From contig JAACJO010000008.1 in the NCBI GenBank assembly GCA_013368445.1, positions 1,674,001-1,738,000 on the forward strand: a stretch of 64,000 nt of DNA, written 5' to 3'. Shown piece after piece: positions 60,931-64,000 of the stretch. The position numbers and the translations under genes are program-made. Position 1 is the stretch's first letter, and each line of letters opens with the position of its first letter. Under the pieces are notes generated by a model. That model did not search any database, was not told the DNA's origin, and saw nothing but the letters and a program-made list of their open reading frames with translations. The DNA is from Leucocoprinus leucothites (Eukaryota > Basidiomycota > Agaricomycetes > Agaricales > Agaricaceae).

Positions 60931-62889
60931 CTAATCTATTGCACCGCCATCACATCTATCGTTACCTAGTGCGAGTACATCAACGAAATCAATCCACCCA
61001 AACTTACAACTATCCAAAATAGAACATTCACTCATTGCGACTGACACAGCCAGTTTCAATCGCTTCTTATCTTCCGGGATTGTCTGAAAGTTGTAAAAAA
61101 AAAGAGGCTCAGTAAAGCAAAGTAAATCAAGGCAAGGAACACGTCACCAACGTCCAACGACTCCCCAAAGTCCTGGCTCTCATCTTTCGGGTGTCCAATC
61201 GTCGTTTTCTTGTTATTACAGAGTCGTACCACCATGTGAGCCAAGTCTGAAAGGACCTTGGCCCACGGCCCGGGCGACTCTGGTGTAATATGCAGTTCAT
61301 CATTCCCCTCCTGCTCCTCAAGTTCTGATCGGATTCTCTGTAGTGAATTTTCCACATGTATTTGAAATGCAGCCACCTCGATCAACTCGTCCTCAGACAA
61401 TCGGGGTGCAGGATCCATGAAGGCCGTGCTTCTACACAGCAGTTGGAGAAGGAGTATCCAGAGTTGGTGTGATATTCTTCCATCACTATCAATACAGAGC
61501 GTAGACTCCACGCTGGGCGGATTTTGGACGAAGGCGAGAGTAGAGGTAGCGAATAACTCGGAGAACGAGGCGAAACCTGGATCACTGAGAGGGGGCATAG
61601 GGGAGTGATTTTGCAACGATGGAAACAAGCGGGCGATCTCGGTGATCTCGAAACGCACAACATCGTTGTCATTAGGATCGAGGATGAAGCCGTATTGTAC
61701 TAGCAACTCTGCATTGGAAAGTTTTTCGCCATACGTGTTGAAAACTTCTTCGTTAGGTGGGATATCAGCATTAGACACCATTTCGTAGAAGCGGTCGTGG
61801 TCCAGATTTTCGTCAGTTGATTTCAAGGCATATTCAAGATGTGTGTCATCATGTTCACATTCGCGGAGAGATCCACATTCTGGGCAAACATAGAAATCAC
61901 TCTATCCCGATCTTTAGTCATGTTTGTCACGAAACATTGTGAACTCTCACTTGAATATGAACATGGTTCTCTATTACATGATTAAACCTGACGGAAGCCG
62001 ATGAGTCGACCGAAACCGGGGATCACATTGTAAATGATCACTCACGCATCAGCAATAGGGGTCATAGCTAATCCGTGATAAACGTCAAGGAGAAAGGCCC
62101 TCGATGATACAAGAGAGAATGCTTGATGAAAACCAATCAAAGCGGGCTCCTCTCTCAACAGACGATGAATATCGGGCTGTTGCAAAACCGGCAATACACG
62201 TTCCCAATAGTAGTGATCGATAGCTTCCTAGGAGAAATTCAGTATCAGTGAGATCATTATTGACGAATTGATACATGCTCTCACAAGCATCGTTTGGTCC
62301 TTTCCGTTTCGCTCCCCTAGACGTTTGGAGACTTCTGTGCCCTGTAACCACAACAAGGGGTCATCAAAGTCAGAATCCGCCGCCCACGCAACACCACTCT
62401 GTTTCTCTAAAGGATAGCAAGCCCAAAATACGGGCAGATCTACTGATGGTAAAGAACGTAGATACCCAAACCACCGAGAGGATTCACCCCTAAGACTAGT
62501 GAAACACGGGCAATGAAAGATGAGATAGATAATCGAGCATAATTTTAGTACTATCAACTCACAATTCCGAATACAATGCGAAGGATAAACCAAGCTGAGC
62601 GTCCCAGCCATGCAGCTCAAAGGGTATATATTTTGAGATTGAACAAGACTTCACAGAGAGAACAGCTGATTTGGGGATACGGACCACTGCGAAACTCGCG
62701 TCATGTTTAATAATGAAACTCAAAAGCTTGATTAACCTTTTGAATAAACTTACAAGTGACGTTCGGGGGTATAGGCTCGTTCCTGGAGACGATATGAATG
62801 CCCCGAATCTGGTCATCACAAACACAAATCCGAGGATCAATATAAAGATCGTTTTCTATACACCATTTCAATAGAAACTCCGAGTCCAT
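60931..62889 (-). CDS. SET-domain protein-lysine methyltransferase (SETD6/RKM/LSMT-like)
   Basis: ATG at 62889 (MDSEFLLKWCIENDLY) opens the usual N-terminal helix, then RNEPIPPN and RIPKSAVLSVKSC. The SET insert region has SSRWFGYLRSLPSVDLPVFW, then WLQGTEVSKRL. Spliced exons give TPIADAFNHVIENHVHIQ (cofactor NH motif) and VCPECGSLRECEHDD. The catalytic end follows in SNADIPPNEEVFNTYGEKLS, then AELLVQYGF. A helical substrate-binding domain of the RuBisCO-LSMT type follows. After an intron the tail reads TIPEDKKRLKLAVSVAMSE and ends at 60931; without that splice the frame would stop at 61056. Such enzymes methylate ribosomal proteins or other cytosolic and nuclear targets. Confidence 0.85.
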
Positions 62890-63287
62890 CCAAGGGTTTG
62901 TGGCAGGTGGCGAGCTCTGACAAGGATATGATGGATCAAGCCTCAAGAATTGAGTCTCAAGGAGGTTGTTGTGGACGAGATGAGGTGAAAAGGGACTGGG
63001 AATATCGGTCACATGTTTATCAGCGATAGCTGGGTATAGACCATGTGATTGAACTTGTGTAGTATAGCCTAGCACCACACACTCAGACCTGTGAACCCGA
63101 CCACTTGAGCGCAGGAGGTCCGGACAAAGTTGAAACTACTTACGTAAAAGCTCAACCGGTAAGTAACTTATCTACTATTTTGTTTGGCTGTGGCTTGGCA
63201 ACGTCGACAATTCCTAACATGTACATATCCGAATGCGGCGGACATGGTTCGCGTCCTGCAGTTTGCGTTTTACGGACTAGCAGACTC
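62890..63287. promoter_or_regulatory. Divergent region with 5' UTR intron of the COX14-like gene
   Basis: Upstream of both divergent genes. On the + strand, a GTAAGT donor at about 63160 and a CTAG acceptor at about 63280 suggest a non-coding first exon and intron for the gene starting at 63288. Confidence 0.45.
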
Positions 63288-63705
63288 ATGCGACGATTGT
63301 CTATCATTGACCTCGCTCACAGAGGTGTCGTCTATTCACTGGTAGGACTATCTGCATACGGTCTCTATATCGGTTATGTGTCACATAGGGCCCGCATGGA
63401 GCGGGCAAGAGGTACGTGCTCACAGTTCTTGTATTGGATCACTTCGCCTTACAAGCCAATAACAACAGAGGTACGGGTGTCATAAATGTATACTTCCAAG
63501 CTTCTAAATTGAGAGCATTCAATACTGTTGAAGCTTATGGCGCGTCGCGACGAGTCAGCTCAGTTGACGAAACAGGTGCGTTTGTTAATCCAACATCATT
63601 TGACTAGCCGGAAGCCGATCATCTCTGGCAATGCTTCAGGAAGAAATGCACGAGCAAGCACTCGCACAAGCTGCACAGAATGCAATCAGATCCAAAAGCT
63701 CATGA
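63288..63705 (+). CDS. Small mitochondrial membrane protein, COX14-like
   Basis: Three short exons (63288-63411, 63534-63575, 63608-63705) keep frame and give 87 residues, starting MRRLSIIDLAHRGVV. One membrane helix (VVYSLVGLSAYGLYIGYV) follows a D..HR motif. The rest is a short basic and then helical tail (LAMLQEEMHEQALAQAAQ). The D-x-x-HR-x-x-V-x-x-L-x-G pattern with a single helix resembles yeast Cox14, a cytochrome c oxidase assembly factor that stabilises nascent Cox1. The match is by pattern only, so another small inner-membrane protein is possible. All splice sites are GT-AG. Confidence 0.6.
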
Positions 63706-64000
63706 GAGTGCATTCTTCCTTCATGGACTCCGGTTCGTCAGTCCTTCGGCCGAGTTCTACCGCTTACTCTAATAGGTCAGATAGAATCACCCAAAGCTGA
63801 ACGCTGAACCTTGCCTAACGAAATTTCCAATTCTTGCTGTAACACCTTCCATGGGGTCAAACCAGATCGGGATCGGTATAGATAAATAGAACCGCACAGT
63901 AAAAGCGAGGATATGGCTACATCGGCTACAATCATAGAACGAAGTAAAAATACAACGGGTCATCCTAGAAATAATAAATAACGAACAATATGAACTACAT
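63706..64000. other. 3' flank to window end
   Basis: AT-rich sequence following the COX14-like gene. No further gene start was recognised before the window ends. Confidence 0.5.

Overview
The window looks like a chromosome segment of a filamentous basidiomycete, probably an Agaricomycete. Genes are dense and split by many short (about 45-110 bp) GT-AG introns. There is a family of NACHT-type STAND NTPases of the kind expanded in mushrooms, a DUF4203 membrane protein, and a pogo-like DNA transposon whose transposase tail resembles basidiomycete CENP-B/tigger-type DDE proteins. No operon, CRISPR array, rRNA or convincing tRNA was seen. Splice sites were placed by eye from donor/acceptor motifs, reading-frame continuity and family similarity. 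No search was run.

Layout. (1) 1-9.75 kb: three tandem copies of a NACHT NTPase gene on the + strand. Copy 1 reads through to a late nonsense codon. Copies 2 and 3 are broken, mostly by CGA-to-TGA changes. A 0.96-kb pogo-like element with 24-bp inverted ends and a TA target duplication sits between copies 1 and 2. (2) 10.1-14.5 kb: a coiled-coil protein that might be an augmin subunit, and a monocarboxylate-type MFS transporter. (3) 16.1-27.8 kb: a tandem segmental duplication of a three-gene block: SET-domain gene (-), unknown gene X (+) and RIT1 (+). The breakpoints lie inside SET and RIT1, so one intact SET remains on the left, one intact RIT1 on the right, two intact X paralogues survive, and a RIT1/SET chimeric junction sits at 21.93 kb. 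(4) 28.2-39 kb: DUF4203 protein, KDEL receptor ERD2, a C2-NACHT protein with a degenerate Walker A, and a VIP36/Emp47-type L-type lectin. (5) 39.9-49.3 kb: transportin, two FSH1-type serine hydrolases and a succinate/fumarate mitochondrial carrier, all on the - strand. (6) 50.6-63.7 kb: an unusual homeodomain protein, SWR1 chromatin remodeller, PKA catalytic subunit, a SETD6/RKM-like lysine methyltransferase and a small COX14-like mitochondrial protein.

The conserved genes are housekeeping: nuclear import, H2A.Z deposition, cAMP signalling, early secretory traffic, tRNA modification and mitochondrial transport. They do not form a pathway; ERD2 and the L-type lectin both act at the ER-Golgi interface but are separated by a NACHT gene. 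The accessory interest lies in the decaying NACHT cluster, the segmental duplication with its unknown paralogue pair, and the atypical homeodomain and NACHT proteins.
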